Assembly (NCBI GenBank): GCA_026389055.1
Contig: JAPLIO010000010.1
Span: forward strand, 1-6,080
From: Candidatus Melainabacteria bacterium
GTDB lineage: Bacteria > Cyanobacteriota > Vampirovibrionia > Vampirovibrionales > JAJTHC01
DNA length: 6,080 nucleotides
Direction of reading: 5' to 3'
Part shown: positions 5,749 to 6,080 of the stretch, in pieces
Numbering within the stretch: position 1 is the first letter of the stretch
Layout: each line of letters opens with the position of its first letter
Notes under the pieces: model-generated
The model's input: only the letters and a program-made list of their open reading frames with translations
What the model was told of the DNA's origin: nothing
Databases searched by the model: none
Position numbers and translations under genes: made by a program

Positions 5749-5789
5749 CTCGTTATCCCATCCTTCTGAAACCTTTTTCAGAGCTTCCT

Positions 5790-5828
5790 AAAAAAATGAA
5801 ACCGTCGAAGCGACCAAACTTCGACGGT
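5790..5828 (-). terminator. Intrinsic terminator, loop TTTGGTCG
   Basis: On the minus strand, ACCGTCGAAG (5828-5819 read as complement) pairs over a perfect 10 bp with CTTCGACGGT (complement of 5810-5801) around the 8-nt loop TTTGGTCG. TTTCATTTTTTT follows directly. The stem is strong and GC-rich. It would end a transcript coming from beyond 6008 and insulate lpxD. Confidence 0.7.
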
Positions 5829-5833
5829 ATAGT

Positions 5834-5900
5834 GAAAATTCCAACGACCAAATTGGAGATTTTCGTTTTTCATTTTTGTCGAATGCTCGACAGACCAATT
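5834..5900 (-). other. Further hairpins sharing the TTTGGTCG loop
   Basis: Stem GAAAATTCCAA (5834-5844) / TTGGAGATTTTC (5853-5864, one bulged base) carries the loop CGACCAAA (+ strand, 5845-5852), identical to that of the neighbouring terminator (5811-5818). A third hairpin TGTCGA/TCGACA (5877-5892) has GACCAA right beside it (5893-5898). AAAAATGAAA (5792-5801) and TTTCATTTTT (5868-5877) can pair around the first two. Confidence 0.45.
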
Positions 5901-5939
5901 TAAACTTAAAAACTTGGGGTTTGCGGGGGGTTGAGCTTC

Positions 5940-6008
5940 GGCGGTGTGTGCGTTCTTCTCATGTAATAATAAAAACAATCGCCCCACAAAAATTGCCTGT
6001 TTTTATAA
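5940..6008 (-). repeat. Dispersed 3' box, copy B
   Basis: It shares the exact 18-mer TTATAAAAACAGGCAATT (6008-5991, minus strand) and the following blocks with copy A after lpxC. By analogy it probably marks the 3' region of a minus-strand gene whose end lies at or beyond 6020. In 6009-6080 one minus frame closes at 6063 (TAG) and another with TAA after CISFL; neither fragment is identifiable. Apart from this box, 5901-6080 shows nothing recognised. Confidence 0.6.
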
Positions 6009-6080
6009 CTTAAGTTTACAGTTGTTACAAAAAAGAGATACACTGAATAAACTTTACGCTTCCTAACCAGTTCGGCATAT

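Larger units (their letters stand above)
5550..5788. repeat. Inverted-repeat-bounded block with three palindromic units
   Basis: GGAAACTCTGAAAAAGC (5550-5566) and the complement of 5772-5788 (GGAAGCTCTGAAAAAGG) agree at 15 of 17 positions and bound a 239-bp block. There is no coding content. Inside lie three short palindromic units, listed separately, and the fragment CGTCATTGCG (5694-5703, read with one flanking base), typical of bacterial dispersed repeats. It may be a non-autonomous mobile element or a cluster of REP-like repeats. The lpxD upstream region may therefore be partly repeat-derived. Confidence 0.5.

Noticed and set aside
5778..5987. 69-residue minus-strand open frame
   Set aside because: GTG start in the repeat box; it reads through three hairpins and a terminator. 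The LFLLL resemblance to the other frame is explained by the repeat.

Overview
The window comes from a diderm (Gram-negative, lipid A-making) bacterium of moderate GC content. Every recognisable gene lies on the minus strand. LpxC and LpxD show that lipid A is made. Their general look, and that of the GrpE and DnaJ proteins, is loosely reminiscent of the cyanobacterial/Vampirovibrionia ('Melainabacteria') side of the tree. That placement is an impression only, and I give no lineage with confidence.

Reading along the minus strand (high to low coordinates): 5462-6080 has no convincing gene but is rich in repeats and hairpins. It holds a conserved 3' box, two hairpins with identical loops (one an intrinsic terminator), and an inverted-repeat-bounded stretch carrying three copies of a short palindromic unit. 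Next come lpxD (5461-4238) and lpxC (4237-3377), joined as TAA-ATG with no gap. Their shared 3' region (3168-3376) holds a second copy of the box, a multi-hairpin and a good intrinsic terminator. A 165-bp MITE-like palindrome (2973-3137) follows, then a leader with two mutually exclusive hairpins and a left-handed beta-helix (hexapeptide) acetyltransferase (2889-2215). A hairpin overlapping that gene's stop separates it from a clear sigma70-type promoter that drives grpE (2049-1515, frameshifted), dnaJ (1465-326) and the start of an unidentified membrane protein (253-1, cut by the window edge).

Two functional groups are present. LpxC and LpxD carry out the second and third steps of lipid A synthesis, and the nearby acyl/acetyltransferase could modify an envelope glycan. 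GrpE and DnaJ are the nucleotide-exchange and J-domain partners of DnaK, which is not in this window.

The points most worth a second look are: grpE broken by a frameshift and about 23 nt short against the family; a DnaJ whose G/F linker has lost all its phenylalanines and carries a run of nine G; the paired 3'-UTR module (box, then structure, then terminator) downstream of lpxC and again at 5790-6008; and the adjacent hairpins with the same 8-nt loop on different stems.
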